Source: Syngnathus acus
Lineage: Eukaryota; Chordata; Actinopteri; Syngnathiformes; Syngnathidae
DNA length: 64,000 nt
Direction of reading: 5' to 3'
NCBI RefSeq assembly: GCF_901709675.1
Contig: NC_051087.1
Coordinates: 13,581,384 to 13,645,383, forward strand
The translations under genes and the position numbers were made by a program. Every line of letters starts with the position of its first letter. Within the stretch, counting starts at the first letter, position 1. The notes beneath the pieces are model-generated. The model saw only the letters and a list, made by a program, of their open reading frames with translations. It did not search any database and was not told the origin of the DNA. Below are positions 22,345 to 35,609 of this stretch, piece after piece.

Positions 22345-23560
22345 CAGGGGTGCCCACACTTTTTCAGCTCGCGAGCTACTTATAAGATGACAAAGTCAAA
22401 ATGATCTGCCTACAATAAAAATGCAAAACATAAATTTTCTTCCATATTATTTAAGTTATTATTATTACTACTTGATATTGTGTATTATTTCTTTCCTTTT
22501 TTCCCTTTTAGGATATGTCAAGTATCATTGAAATAGAATTTGAAATTGATCTACAATAGATATTGGTGTGTCTTGCATAATTGCTTGAACCCACATGGCA
22601 CAATACAACTCACATTGGCCATCGTTTGCCCTTACCTTACTCTGATGACTTGCACTGAATGGCATCGCTAAGGCAGCATAGTCCAGACAGGAGTTGCTGA
22701 TAGCCAGTTTCAAGCATGCTTCCAGATGATCATCGGTCATGATAGAATGGTATTTAGGAATGATGAGCAAATGAAGCTTCAAGATGATTCATGAACCCAT
22801 TGTTGTGTTTACTTAAACCTCTAGATGGCACTCTCTGTTCACCAAAGAGCTGAAAGCCCACCAACTTGCCATTTTTTAAAACCTTCACTTTAAATCAACA
22901 TTGCCATCTAGAGGAGCCAAAGAATACAACAACTGGTTCATGAAACTTCATTTTCCCATCACTAGTATTTAGACTTAATAATTTTCATGTGGAAAAAGGC
23001 TGCTTGGCACTCAGCAGTAAGGGTTGGAATTGGGGGGTTAGATCACCAAATGATTCCCGAGCGCGGCACCGCTGCTGCTCACTGCTCCCCTCTCCCCCAG
23101 GGGATGGATCAAAATCACACGGGGATGGGTTAAATGCAGAGGACAAATTTCACCACACCCAGATGTGTGTGTGACGATCATTGGGACTTTAACTTTAACT
23201 TTTAAATAGGTGGAACCAAATAATGCAGTCAGGGAGATGGCCCATTTGGGTATTTCCCCTCTGTTAGTATGTTCCAGATGTGTCCATGAGCCCTGAATAT
23301 TTTATACCCTTTGTTTTATTTATTTTAAATAAATTTGAGGCTAGCTACGCAGCAAGGTAAATGAACAAGTTAAACGCGCATGCGCAAGGTGTCAAAAGTT
23401 CAGACGTTAAATTGGCCACCCTGTATGTAAAAGACAAATGTCATTGTGGCAATGGATCCCCTACTTTTTAATGTCATGTGATCTACCCACACTTCCTTCG
23501 CGATCGACCAGTAAATCGCGATTGACCAGTAGATTGCGATTGACGTATTGGGCAACCCTG
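22345..23560. mobile_element. hAT-like element with internal SINE
   Basis: Left end CAGGGGTGCCCACACTTTTT, right end TTGGGCAACCCTG: an inverted pair CAGGG.TGCCCA. Flanking octamers CCCTAGAG (22337-22344) and CCCAAGGG (23561-23568) agree at 6 of 8. Inner ends contain GCTCGCGAGCTACTTATAAG on the left and repeated GCGATTGACCAGTA on the right. I see no transposase frame. A SINE copy occupies 23000-23206. Confidence 0.75.
23000..23206 (+). repeat. Truncated tRNA-derived SINE inside hAT
   Basis: Same family as 62595-62919, plus orientation, beginning at CTGCTTGGCACTCAGCAGTA. It ends in the body and ACTTTAACTTTAACTTTTAA tail. The tRNA-like head is absent. It lies inside the hAT-like element, so it inserted later or was carried in it. 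Confidence 0.8.
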
Positions 23561-23767
23561 CCCAAGGGTCTAGGGGTCTCAAATTCAATTTACCTGGGGA
23601 CCACTGGAGGTAGAGTCTGGGGTGAGGCTGTGCCGTATTGGGTTTTTTTAGGCTCGTATAAAAACTTTTAATGTTATCAAATGTAAGAAAAATCCTTATC
23701 AAACAGTAATAAATAAATAAAATAACAATAATGAAAACAATACTACAGCTGATACAGAAACCACATA
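23561..23767. other. Intergenic, nothing recognised
   Basis: A short spacer between two transposons. It contains a GGGGTCTCAAATTCAATTTA phrase that may be a worn hAT end, with no partner found. Confidence 0.35.
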
Positions 23768-23768
23768 T

Positions 23769-24455
23769 ACCGTATTTTCCGGACTATAAGCCGCACCTGA
23801 TTATAAGCCGCAGGGGGTTTAATATTTAATTACCATTTGTAAGAGAATATACACATAGAAGATTGTCAGGAAAGAGATGGTTCTTTGGGGACGCATACCT
23901 TTTATTAACATAACGTTTATTGACAGAGATGAAGGAGCTCTGCAAACATGCAAAAATGGTTAAATCTCAGCGACGACCATAATAAATTGAATGTGCAGCA
24001 AACACCAGCAACACACAACTAATAATAAATAAAATGGGACTACTACGAGCTACATGTAGTTCCGGAGAAGACATGACCCAGAACAAAAATACTGAAAAGG
24101 GTGACGCATCAAGATGCCCTGTAGTGGCCGGACGAAACCTCAACAGTACATGAGCAGCTCTATTTCCTTCGTTAAGAGCCAAATCGACTGCCTTTAACTT
24201 AAAAGCGGCATCATGTGCATTCGTTTGGTCCCCCATAATGAGGGTTTGTGCATAAAAGCGCCCTTTCTCCAGGAATGTCTGCCTTGATCTCGATCTGTCT
24301 CTCTTTCATGTCAATTGTGCGGCACTATTTGCCTGGCAGACGGACATGCGATCACCAGATCACTCTTCTTCCCAGTGACCGTGTGTCTGGTCACATATCA
24401 CTCTGCCCAGTATAGTGGTGGCAAAACAGTGGTCCACATCCTATTTACTAACGAG
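23769..24455 (-). mobile_element. Left part of a CCGTATTTTCCGG element with psq-like transposase start
   Basis: It begins at the end sequence CCGTATTTTCCGGACTATAA (from 23770). On the minus strand, from 24236, it encodes MGDQTNAHDAAFKLKAVDLA then LNEGNRAA. This is the pattern of a psq-type helix-turn-helix N-terminus found in pogo-like transposases (inference from the FKLKAV...GNRAA motif). The frame then degenerates. The 24240-24455 part matches 17714-17940. It breaks off at CTAACGAG, where a CAGTGGCGGTTCTACACTGA end begins. Confidence 0.7.
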
Positions 24456-24560
24456 CAGTGGCGGTTCTACACTGAATTAAGCCCCGGGCAAGACGACTTC
24501 CTAGCGTCCCCCCCAACCCGTAAAATAAAAATCATTTTACACAGATGATTTTCAATACAA
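24456..24560. mobile_element. Isolated left end of a CAGTGGCGGTT-type hAT
   Basis: CAGTGGCGGTTCTACACTGA resembles the left end of the element at 34127 (CAGTGGCGGTTTTAGGAAGG). I did not find its right end, so its extent is unknown. It may have cut off the element to its left. Confidence 0.4.
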
Positions 24561-25637
24561 CGTGAGAAAAAGAAAATTATATTTCTCAATTGCACAAGTT
24601 TCACTATTGCAATCACAACAGGAAACACTTAATGGGAAGGGGAGGCACAACCTTTAGTGGTTTGCCCAATTCAGATTTATTCATCGTTGATAGAAGGCAT
24701 TATTGTTCCTTGTCTGCTTTCTCTTTTCTTGGAGGCTCACTCTACAGCTTTTCCAAGGTGGGTGCGTAAAATGCATGCTACCATCAGTTTACATATCGGA
24801 CCAAAATCTCTGTCACTAGTTTTTGCAAAATGTCCTCTTTGAACATCAATTTTAATTTTTATACAGAAAATAATTACAGTACATCTGAAACGAATGATTA
24901 TAGCTATATTTGAGAGAAAAAGCGTGTTATTTTGCCTCATTCAAATCATGCAAAAACTGTCTATCACATCTTAACATCTGAACATTTAAATATGTAAACT
25001 AAGGTGCAATCACATTTATAAATGAATGGCTTCTATTTTTTTAAATGTAAATAAACAGATCTACTGTGATAAAACAACAAATTGCAATAACTGCATTAAC
25101 CATCAAAGTGAAGTCTAACTGTAATTGTAGTCTTGAAACAAATCTGAATAAGGAAAGACACTGCAATAAAATAATGCAAACTGGTTTAAACTTGAGAGTA
25201 GCTGAGATCTGTCATGTCAGAACATTACTCCTCACAAACATCCTCTGCCTCGCTGTGCTCAGTGTCACTGTCCACGTACGCGCACACACTCCTGTCGAAC
25301 TCTTGAAAGCGGCCGCTCTGAGGGCAACGGAAAGCTTTTCTCTGATTGTGAGCATTTTTTAGGCGATCTTTTTAGCTCTCCATCCCCGTACATTACACTC
25401 TGTGACACCATATTTCACAGCCGCTTTGCAATTGTTTGAGGACTCTGCCTCATTTATCATCATCATCTTGAAGTTTGCATCATAACTTCTCCTCAGCTGA
25501 CGGTTAACCTGGCCGATCTTTCTCCAGATTGTCGCTACGTTTCTCCATTTTCTGTTATCTCTTCTCTTATTTTCTTCTCTTTTCTTTCTTACCGCTATTT
25601 TTTATTTTTCTTCGTGCTACCGCTATTTTTATTTGTC
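24560..25637. other. Intergenic, nothing recognised
   Basis: AT-rich sequence between rims1 and kcnq5 with no supported gene, RNA or repeat family. A T/C-rich stretch lies at 25545-25640. Confidence 0.4.
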
Positions 25638-25821
25638 TTCTTCGTGACAGGGGTGTGCTTTGGCCTGGGGAGTTAAGTTCAGGCATTCGCTTTAAAGATA
25701 TCTGGCGCCATCTACTGTTGTGAATGGGTATAATGTCTAGAGCCCGAATGTAAGACGACCCCCACTTTTTCAGTCTTATTTCAATGCAAAAAACACCGTC
25801 TTACATTCGGGCCAATACGGT
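25638..25821 (-). mobile_element. TACCGTATTGGCCCGAATGTAAGACG-type transposon end
   Basis: It ends TTACATTCGGGCCAATACGG followed by T. About 180 bases match the inverted copy that starts at 63812 and runs off the window, sharing GGCGCCAGATATCTTTAAAG (or its complement) and the TTTTTGCATT run. The end resembles the ACCGTATTTTCC family in its first bases (ACCGTATT), so the two may be related. Confidence 0.7.
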
Positions 25822-26899
25822 ACACAGCTATAGAATAATACTCTAAGTGCTGGAAATTAAAAGTGGCAAGGCTGTACAATGGTTTACTGTGGCTTGAATG
25901 AAAGGAAAGGTGTGCACATGCAAGATCCAGTCATTGGAGCGTTAAAAAGGGGATTTAGAAAGCCGTTGACGTTGATAAGCACTGGAATGTTGTGCCAGTC
26001 TTCAAATATATACGTACGGGCATTCCCATTATATGGTCCTTCCGTAACAAGTGGAATCAAAGTCTGATCCATTTGTTGAGTGACACTGCCACCAAGAGAT
26101 GGCGCAGTTTCATTATATGTAAGACGCACATGCCGTTGTCGACTGTACAGAACATGCTCTCAAGCCTACACAGGTTAAAATGAGAACAAGAACACTCAAA
26201 TGGGTTTGAATTCAATGTGGCCATATTGCGCTTTCCTTTATAGACATTTTATTGCCTATTTAGAAATGTGAAGTGTAACACCGTTCATGACTGCGCGCCC
26301 AAAAGGGGAAGTTCAGTTGGGGTCGTTATGAGTCAAACAAAAAGGAACAGCTCATTTAAATATCTTTTTTTTTCTTTTCTTTTTTGCCATAGGGAATAGT
26401 TCCGTTAACTAATTTCTTTGTAGTGGAATGCGGGAAGGCGATTTTCACAACAGCAAAACTCCTGCATGAATTAATACATTTATGAATTACAATCAACCAG
26501 ATTTAACTAAGAAGATCTGGGGTGGAAGAATGAAGTTTTTACATTTTCACTTAAAACGTAATTCAAGCTAAATTCGTTCCATTCGCCATAATGGTTTGTG
26601 CAGATGTTGAGTCAGTCCTCCTCGCTCAGGCAGGCAAGTGGAAAATTCATCGGGAGCTATGATACCTGATAGGCTTTGTGTGGAAAAAAGTCGTGTAATC
26701 CGTAGCTTTAGAAGGGAAAATCACTACACGAGAAGCACGTTTGAACTCCCTGTCAAATACACGGAGGAGCTCATATATTCATTGAAATGTAAACATATTT
26801 TTCCGCTGATATAAGAAATAAGTTTAAACGCTTTGATTCGTGAGTAGACGCAAGGTAAACGGGCGCACAAGAAGTTAGCGAAGAATCCATACTAAAGTA
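25822..26899. other. Intergenic, nothing recognised
   Basis: About 1.1 kb upstream of the kcnq5 promoter area. The phrase GACACTGCCACCAAGAGATG at 26082 could be a worn repeat. No gene is supported. Confidence 0.35.
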
Positions 26900-27180
26900 G
26901 GTCCCTTCTTTAGATTGGGTTTTTATTTGATCACTTTGGCCAGTGTCGGCAATGCGCACGGCAATGCGCGCGTCAGTGGCGGCGCACATGTAGTGCTGCG
27001 GAGCGATTGGAGTTCGACTCGCTCGAGGAAAGAGAGGAGGGCGGTCAAAGCGTGACTGCAAACGTGGGCTTCTCGCCCTGTCGGCTCACTCCCTTGCAGT
27101 GCTTCGGACGCAAAAGTCTGCATTGCGCTCCAGTTTCCGGCCAAATCCTTCTTGCATTCTGAAGACCGTTGGGTGATGCA
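26900..27180 (+). promoter_or_regulatory. kcnq5: Probable kcnq5 promoter and 5'UTR, CpG-rich
   Basis: CpG density rises sharply here against the AT-rich surroundings, with GCAATGCGCGCGTCAGTGGC and nearby CpGs. An ATTGG (inverted CCAAT) lies at about 27005. It abuts the kcnq5 start codon. I see no clear TATA box. The promoter role is inferred from position and composition. Confidence 0.45.
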
Positions 27181-27515
27181 ATGCCACGGAAACACAGCGG
27201 AGATGAAGGCGCCACCGGGCTCTGGATGAGGACCTCGGCGGTGCACCACCGCGCCGAAGGCTACGGCATGAAAGATGTCGAATCCGGACGAAAGATGATG
27301 AACAGTGCGGGAGACGGCTTGCTGTCAACCTCCAACGCCGTCGGGTCCGAAAGTCTGCGAGGGAAGCAAGGAGCCCGGCTCAGCTTGCTCGGCAAGCCGC
27401 TCATATACAGCGCGCAAAGCGGTCGCAGGAATGTGCGCTACCGGCGGCTCCAAAACTACCTGTACAACGTTTTAGAGAGACCGAGAGCCTGGGCCTTCAT
27501 CTACCATGCCTTTGT
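27181..27515 (+). CDS. kcnq5: kcnq5 coding exon 1 (Kv7.5 N-terminus)
   Basis: The start is taken at 27181 ([15 protein letters not shown]), because KCNQ5 proteins begin MPR.H. An in-frame ATG 12 bases upstream (MGDA) is also possible. The exon then reads [60 protein letters not shown] and [13 protein letters not shown], reaching the start of transmembrane S1. KDVESGR and GKQGAR.SLLGKPL are specific to KCNQ5 among KCNQ channels. It ends in phase 2 at GT|GTAAGT. The product is a voltage-gated M-type potassium channel subunit of neurons and muscle. The Gly-rich N-terminal run of mammals is shorter here. Confidence 0.95.
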
Positions 27516-30500
27516 GTAAGTTTCTCTTCTTTTGTGCGCACCTGTTGATGCTGCTTCTACTGCTTGCGTGAATTGGCACCATCGCCTCGACACTGAGCGG
27601 ACGCTCTCTTTTCCCCTCTTTCTCTACTAAGTGACGTTCTATTTCACACGCTGCGTTCGTTGCAGGGGCAAACACTCGATAAACAAATCGTTTAGGAAAA
27701 AATGGCAAGTGCTTTTGAACCGTAAGTGGCCATGGGGATTCGTGCATGTTTTATAAGAACCATCGCTCTTGATGTACCTTCTGTTGACTTCGCATTTAAT
27801 TTGAATGAACGAAAATGATGGCTGGAGCAACGTGACTGTTAGAAGAGGAAGGAAGTTGACACGCGGCGGCTGAAGCGGCATTGCGCACCAAGTGTGTGCG
27901 TGCGTGCGTGCGTGCGTAGAGAGATTGAGGTCCTGGGTCTTGGGTCTGTGCACAACACGTGTGAGGCGGAAATGCCTGGATGCTTGATTACGTGCAGACA
28001 AAGGCAACCACATTTCGTTGGCTATGATACATTCTCAGCTTGTTATTGTGTTGCTGTGTCGCAAGAAATTAAGTTTTTAAATCAAATTATATGGAAATGA
28101 CTTGAGTATTTAGGGCAGTATGGAAGTGCAGTGGTCAGAAAAAAACGACCTTACTGACTTTCAATTATCCAAATATCAAATATATTTAGGAGTATTTTTT
28201 TGGCTGTTTTTTTTGCATTTATGCCAAGAAATATCAACACTTTTATTCCTTATCCTACTTTATCGATATATGCTTGTTACTTTTTTAAACCCCACTGATG
28301 ATGGCACACAAAAAAGACAGAGCTGCATAATCATCCGTGGTTGAGGTCGTGGGTGAGACAAGGAGGAAAAAACATGGACACGGCAGAAAGTATTATTGGA
28401 AATGATGCAACGGCAAGAGATTTGGAAAAGCGGGATATCCCCCATCCATCCTTCATTTTTGGGGGGGGGTGATCCTTTGATTCAAGAATAATTGGTGGTG
28501 AATCCATACTTCATTTTTTTGGGTGATGTTTGCTTTAATAATAATTGGTGGTGAATCCATTATCTCATATGATATGCCACTCTATATTACCAGCTTCTAG
28601 CGTTCAAAACTTCTCTGTACTAACATACATTTTAATTTGTTATCATTGGCTATTTTAGCACTTTTCTTAAAGCGATTACACAAGTTTTGACAGCACAAAA
28701 GTTGAGCTAGCACTAGGTCGCTAGTAATTTATTTAGTAATGTAGTAGTAATGTAGTAATGTAATTTAAATGAAGGAAACTACTTTGTGGGAAGTTTTTCG
28801 TTGTGCTAAGTCATCAAAACAGGTATACATATACGTATAAATCAAATACTGTACTACACAACTTCTGCCTACACATCCCTGGTTGCATCTCTGGTTGCTG
28901 GAACACATTCCATCTGGTCAACATGGTGCTTTCAACAGTCAATCAAAATGCATATGATCTTTAATTTGTACATAATATCATCAGCTTTGTACACAAGACG
29001 CAGACTTGCACAGACGTGTTATGCATGGAGACATGTTAGACCGGGTCTTGGTAATTTTGCAGATTCAGCATATTTAAGAATGGTTTTCACCATAGTGGGT
29101 GTAAAAAACTACATTTGCGTCCTATCAAAGTGGATTCTTTCTTTCACTTTAAATGCGGTGCACTCATATCTCATATGGAGGCATCTGTGTGTGGAAAAGG
29201 AAGCAGCGATCTGTGTGACCAGAACTTTGTCACTGCTACTGCCATGCCCTCAACGGGCCCGAACATTCAGTGAGCTTTGCCCCTGCACAAGAATTAGCAT
29301 TTGCCAGCAATTTGGCTTGTGTTGTCTACAAAAATAGAAGCCTGTATGTGTATGGAGATTGACTGAAATGTCAAAGTGCAGCCTTCCATTTCACCCAAAG
29401 TCAGGTGGAAAAGTCTTCAGCTGACCCCTGAACAGGGTAAGTGGAAGGACAGAGGGGTGGATGGAATTTAATTAAAAAAGTTTCCAGGTTTAGTTATAAC
29501 ATCTGTGAGATGCTTAGGTTGAAAAACACGGAGGATCAACAATTGCATTATATCAAACTTTACACTTTCATGCTAATGAGAGACCCTTCAACCTGCCTCA
29601 TTTCCTGCTGGGACGGCCATTAGTGAGTCCGGCCAGCATTTGTTACCATGATGACCGGGCGCCCAGCCTGAGTTTTGCTGTAAGAAAGGCTTTGCTCAAC
29701 AGGCCGGCTCTTGTCATTCTCGCTGGCGAGTGTGCACTGCAACCGGCTGATTAAGCCCCCACTGAGCAGTGAACAATTGAGTGTTTTTGAAGGCAGCTAA
29801 TGTTGTGTTCACGTCAGAGTTTGTCAGGGTTTGTTCAAGGTTGCAAATGTTCACAAAACAGTCACCTGTAATTTTCTGAGGGAAAAGAAAACTGTTGGCG
29901 AAACCGTAATTGCTTGCCACCCAGTGATAGATGGTCTTTAATTCTACTTGCAGAAGCTCAGTCCAGAGTGTGAACACAAGTAAGCGCCTGTAAAGGCAAA
30001 TGAAAGCACGACATCTACTAGTGTGTGGACCACGTACTTAAAAAAACCAATTTTAATTGTTTATATGCAAATTGAATGCCTACCCATTTAAAGGCACATC
30101 ATTATGTATTTTTAAGAAGCAACTTTTAAGTAGTCCTGAGATATTTCACCTCCCATTGCACTTTTTGTCACACAGTGGGCATATGTTAACGATGCAGTGG
30201 GAGTCAGTGTGCACATTTAGCTTTGTCAGAAACTTCAAGAAAAGAGCACCTTCACTTATTTGCTGTTCCATTTTTCCGGACTTGTATTTACCTCAGCCAT
30301 GAATATATGAATTCCTTATGTGTGACAGCAGCAGAACTGAGCCGCTCTTTGTGCTGAGTTGACTTGTGACTTGAGACCCAGCCTGCCCACAATCCCACTC
30401 ATACAGACACACTTATACACATGCACAGTAGTGCCATTCATCTCACCTCTGGATTAACAAACTTTTATCCTTGCAAATATGTTCAGGGTCAGAAAAGTAT

Positions 30501-31184
30501 CAGGGGAAAACAAATACAGTGTTCCTTCACCTTACAGGACTGGCAGGCTGAACAATTGAGGGGGTAATATAACCTTGCTGCTCTCAAACTCGAATTTAGT
30601 ATAATTTATTATATTAGTTTTATCCCTAAATGGAAATTCAACATGAATATGTACTGATAGGCCTAAAGAACACCCTACGCTAGGGTCAATTGTGCCCAAG
30701 ATGATGTAGAAAGCCCTCAGCCAGTCCATGGTGAAAACAAAAAAATACCTGACTTGCTTTAAAATTGTGATGTATTGTACATGAGTAGTATAGTCATAAC
30801 GATTAACACATTCAACACATACACACACAACTTCGAATTACATTTAATTTATTTCACCCATTTGGAAAATTCCAATTGGGAGCTCGTGTGGCGTTACATT
30901 ATATTTTGATATTTACTTAGAGAGTTCCCATCCACAACCTGTTTCTGACATGCCCTTATGTTTAAAAGAGATGGGTATTGTTCTTCAAGGCAAACAACAT
31001 CAAACTAGACAATAGCACCTGTCTTCATGCCCAAACTGTCAGAAATCTCCTTGAGCTTGTATGGCTGAATTGAAACTTTTGTCGTCTCATTATGTGGTAC
31101 AATATTCAAAACGTGTCACATTTAGAGTGAGAAATAGCTTTTATTTGTACCACTCATGCTTTGCTTTCACTGTACTCTCAATCA
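27516..31184 (+). other. kcnq5: kcnq5 intron 1, first 3.7 kb
   Basis: Starts with GTAAGT. The first 400 bases stay CpG-rich and contain a GTGC repeat (27897-27916). A local duplication of AATAATTGGTGGTGAATCCA lies at 28484-28560. Beyond that it is AT-rich with no recognised exon. I looked for the S1-S2 exon motifs of KCNQ channels and did not find them here or elsewhere in the window. Confidence 0.6.
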
Positions 31185-31500
31185 CGTTCGCCTCAGAGTG
31201 TAGAGGTTGTGGGTTCAATACTGGCCATCCTGTGTGGAGTTTGCATGCTCTCCCCGTGCCTGCGTGGGTTTCATCCGTGTGCTCCTGTTTCCTCCTACAT
31301 TCCAAAAAACTTGCATGCTAAGCCGATTGACCACTCCAAATTGTCCGAAGGTGTGAGTGTGAATGTCTGTTTATGTGTGCCCTGTGATTGGCTGGCGACC
31401 AGCTCAGAGTGTACCCCGCCAACTGCCCAAGACTGCTGGGATGGGCACCAGCGCTAGCCCGCAACACTCGGGAAGAAAAGGCAGTTCAGATAATGGATGA
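31185..31500 (+). repeat. L2-like/SINE retroposon copy
   Basis: It contains GTGGGTTCAATACTGGCC (B-box-like), GCATGCTCTCCCCGTGCCTG, CTACATTCCAAAAAACTTGC, TGTGCCCTGTGATTGGCTGG and a tail CAGATAATGGATGAATG. This is the most complete copy in the window of the fish repeat family with an L2-type 3' end. Confidence 0.75.
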
Positions 31501-32184
31501 ATGTTATGTTCTTACTGTGCTTAGAAATTCTCCTGCATGCTCAAACCAGACAATTCTCTCAGTTGCACACTTTCTTGGCTGGATAGAACCTTCCATCAAC
31601 TTAAGTGGAATGTACGTATCCACTCTGGGTGGAGCAACTCTTCAATGAATGCATTCCCTGTGGGTGTCATTCAAAAGACTCTTCACGTTTGATTTTATGA
31701 ACATCTTAAAGCTGTTTCCGCTTCATACGCGCTCCTATAGAAAAAGCCTTAACCTCATTGGGTGTTCAAAAACGACTCAATTCATTGCACTTCAGGTGAG
31801 TCTCCTACGGCGCACAAAACGAGGGTGCAAAGTTGCCATGGCAACTGATGCTGCCTTCCTAAGATTACTCAAAACAGGAATCTGCATCTGTATTGTTTGT
31901 ATCAAACAAAAAAACAAATGTCCATGCATAACAATGTCGACACGTCCTTCTCCCAGCCAAATAGATGGGTTTTACTGCTGTGCCACTATGGCCAGAAGTT
32001 AGTCAGGGGTCATCAAGGCCATGCTGGACCACAACATGCATGCTATATTTAGGCATTCAGAATGCAGGTATGTTGCCTATTAGGCTGTTCTTCCCCTGAA
32101 GGAATAACACATTTAAGGCAGAACACCCTGAACCTCATTGCTCCCATATAATGTCTAAGATACAGCAGTTCTTGGTTCAAGTAA
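31501..32184. other. kcnq5 intron 1, nothing recognised
   Basis: Non-coding sequence between the retroposon and the AAAC repeat. I see no supported feature. Confidence 0.35.
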
Positions 32185-32280
32185 AAAACAAACAAACAAA
32201 CAAACAAACAAACAAACAAACAAACAAACAAACAAACAAACAAACAAACAAACAAACAAACAAACACCAAACAAACAAAC
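32185..32280 (+). repeat. (AAAC)n microsatellite
   Basis: About 23 copies of CAAA/AAAC with one interruption near 32265. The minus-strand ORF (CLFV repeats) is an artefact. Confidence 0.97.
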
Positions 32281-32408
32281 AGGATTTCAGCTTTTTCACC
32301 AGGCACCTAGCACATTAATATGTTATATCTGTCCCCACTAGTCTAAAGATGGCATTCTGATTAATATTGCGTTTGTGGATATTGCAACAAAATTCACCCA
32401 CTTTATCC

Positions 32409-32575
32409 ATCTCGACCACTCCAAATTGCCCGTATGTGTGAGTGTGGTTGTTTGTCGATGTGTGCCCTGCGATTGGCTGGCAACTGGTTAAGGGTGTCCT
32501 CTGCCCGAAGTCAGCTGAGCTAGGCTCCAGCACACCCGTGACCCTCGTGAGGTTCAAAAGAAGATGAAGAGGGCG
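32409..32575 (+). repeat. L2-like 3' tail fragment
   Basis: It contains CCACTCCAAATTGCCCGTAT, GTGCCCTGCGATTGGCTGGC and AGCTAGGCTCCAGCACACCC, ending GAGGTTCAAAAGAAGATGAA. It is 5'-truncated relative to the 31.2-kb copy. Confidence 0.75.
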
Positions 32576-34118
32576 GCCATTTTGCCACTTGCTGTTGACT
32601 GACAATGACATCACAGTTGGCAGGTCTTAGGTCACAAGACTCACAACCAACCACAGCTCAGCTTAATAAAACTGGTGAGCCTTGATTGGTACTGTGTGTT
32701 GACTAGTTGGGCAGCACAGACCATATTATTACAGAGAAAATTTTGGGGTTGGCTCCCCCTTTAAATCTGGCATAGTTCTTTTCCTACTCATTTTTTCTAG
32801 CTTGCATATGGACTCACATGGTGTTAGTTTTTTTGACATGATGATCATAGCTGTTAAAAAAGGAAGAAAAACACTGACATTGCAGAATGTTGATTAAGTC
32901 AGTGTATCTTCAAACGGCTTATACTATGTTGAAGTCAAAACATTGGCAGTGTAGTATTACCCCAGGACAGACAATCCTGGTTCAGAAATAGCTTCACCAT
33001 CCCTCATTCTTGTGTGACGTAGGCTACACTCAGTTTTTATAATGTGAGTGGCACTCTGTACAAGGACATGTGCCATCCACATTCACAGCCAAGTCAAGCA
33101 TACTTCCTGGATATCTGTCCTGGAGGGCTGGGGTGGACTGGCTGTGTAGCAGGGGGACAGCACCAGGCCATGCTACTGGTCCATGCATTTGCTACAAGCC
33201 TGTTAATACTGCTGCGTAGTGGGTGGACAGCCAGCGGCATTCTGACCTGCCTGTCTTACCCACAGGGCCAGGGCTGCAGCTGGATGGTCAGCGTGCCTAT
33301 GGTACTGCTATTGGTGTGCAGTGTTCCTCCACTCTGATAAGAGAGACAGAGAGAATAGGAACATTGGATTTGACAGGATAATGATCTTAAATAAAATTAT
33401 TCTCAATTACCCCAACCAACAAAACACAAAAGTGAATACTTACGACACATCATACTTTAGATCATCCGTAAGTGGAGATGTTATTGCTGTTCCTTATAAA
33501 GTACTGTACTTTGCGCACGCTGATCTGCAACGGCGAACTCCAGCGAGTCCATTCTTCTGCCATAGTATACTATACTGCATGCCTCTCCTGAATATAAAGG
33601 GAACGAGGGGAGTCGCTTCAATTGGCCATGAATCAAGTCGGGTGTGTTGAGCACGCCTATTTATAACTGTGCCCGTCTACAAATACACGAAAAGAACGAA
33701 AAGTCCACCCACCCATTAACACAGTTAGACTGCACTTCAAGCTTGACTTGAGATGGGCACAAATTAGGTGACCGCTGACTTTGCAGTGAAGATTCCCTTT
33801 TGTTTTCTTTTTGGAGTACTTTCACCAGAGAAAAAGTAAAACACACATGTACAGTTAATTCTTTAAATGCCCAACATCGAACACATCTTTCGAGATATGC
33901 TGTGTATGACGGTTCAAGTTTTGTGAAGATTTAAAGACCAATAATTGTTTTCTTACAACCTTGTGGTAATGATTTCCACATGTGGTTGTTTAATGCATGA
34001 CAAAATATTCACAGCTTTGTTTTGGTTCAGTGGTCTGAATTCTTCCAAAACTTTTCAATTGCTGTTGTAATTATCTAATGAAAGGCTCTTACTGTTTTGC
34101 TTCGTTAAATCCGGGAGG
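32576..34118. other. kcnq5 intron 1, nothing recognised
   Basis: About 1.5 kb of intron with no supported exon, RNA gene or transposon end. Confidence 0.35.
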
Positions 34119-34126
34119 CAACTGTA

Positions 34127-34976
<850 letters not shown>

Positions 34977-35429
34977 CAACTGTATAATATGTAGCGGAAT
35001 ATCGTCAAGGGAACTCTAGTATAATGCTGAAATGCTGAGATAAATGGCTTTACCATTGTTCCGCTTTGTTAGCACTTTGATATAGCTGACTTGTCAGAAC
35101 ATATTAGTGGTAGGTTAGCTCTGGAGGTCACAGCAGGCAAAGTCCCCTTTCATACAAATAGAGCATTACCAAAGAGAAAGGGGTCAAGAGATGGAAGAAA
35201 GACTTGATTGTTCACAATGCTGACATAAAAAAAATTTCTGATGTATCCAATTTTTTTGAGGCTATTTTAGTTTCTTGTCAGCTTTTTGTAGAAATTTGTC
35301 AACAATGTGGCTTGAGAACGTATTGAAATAGCTATGAAGGAGATGAGCTTATGCAACACTATCCATTTGTGTTGCCACCAATCGCATCTGGCTTCAACAG
35401 ATAACATGAGACCCCCCCACTGTGAATCA

Positions 35430-35590
35430 GGCCTGTGTGGGTTTTTCAGGGTACTCCAGTTTCCTCCTACATTACAAAGACATGCATGATAGGTTAATTG
35501 ATCACTCTAAATAGTTGTTAGATTGTGAATGGTTGTTTGTCTATGTGCCCTGCGATTGTCAGGCAATCAATTCAGGGTGTTTTAGATAAT
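35430..35590 (+). repeat. L2-like 3' tail fragment
   Basis: It contains GGGTACTCCAGTTTCCTCCT, ACATTACAAAGACATGCATG, TTGTTTGTCTATGTGCCCTG and CGATTGTCAGGCAATCAATT. A diverged copy of the family at 31.2 kb. Confidence 0.7.
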
Positions 35591-35609
35591 AGATTCAAAC
35601 TATAATATG

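Noticed and set aside
27169-27180. Upstream ATG (MGDA) as the kcnq5 start
   Set aside because: In frame, but KCNQ5 proteins begin at MPR, so 27181 is preferred. The upstream start cannot be excluded without transcripts.
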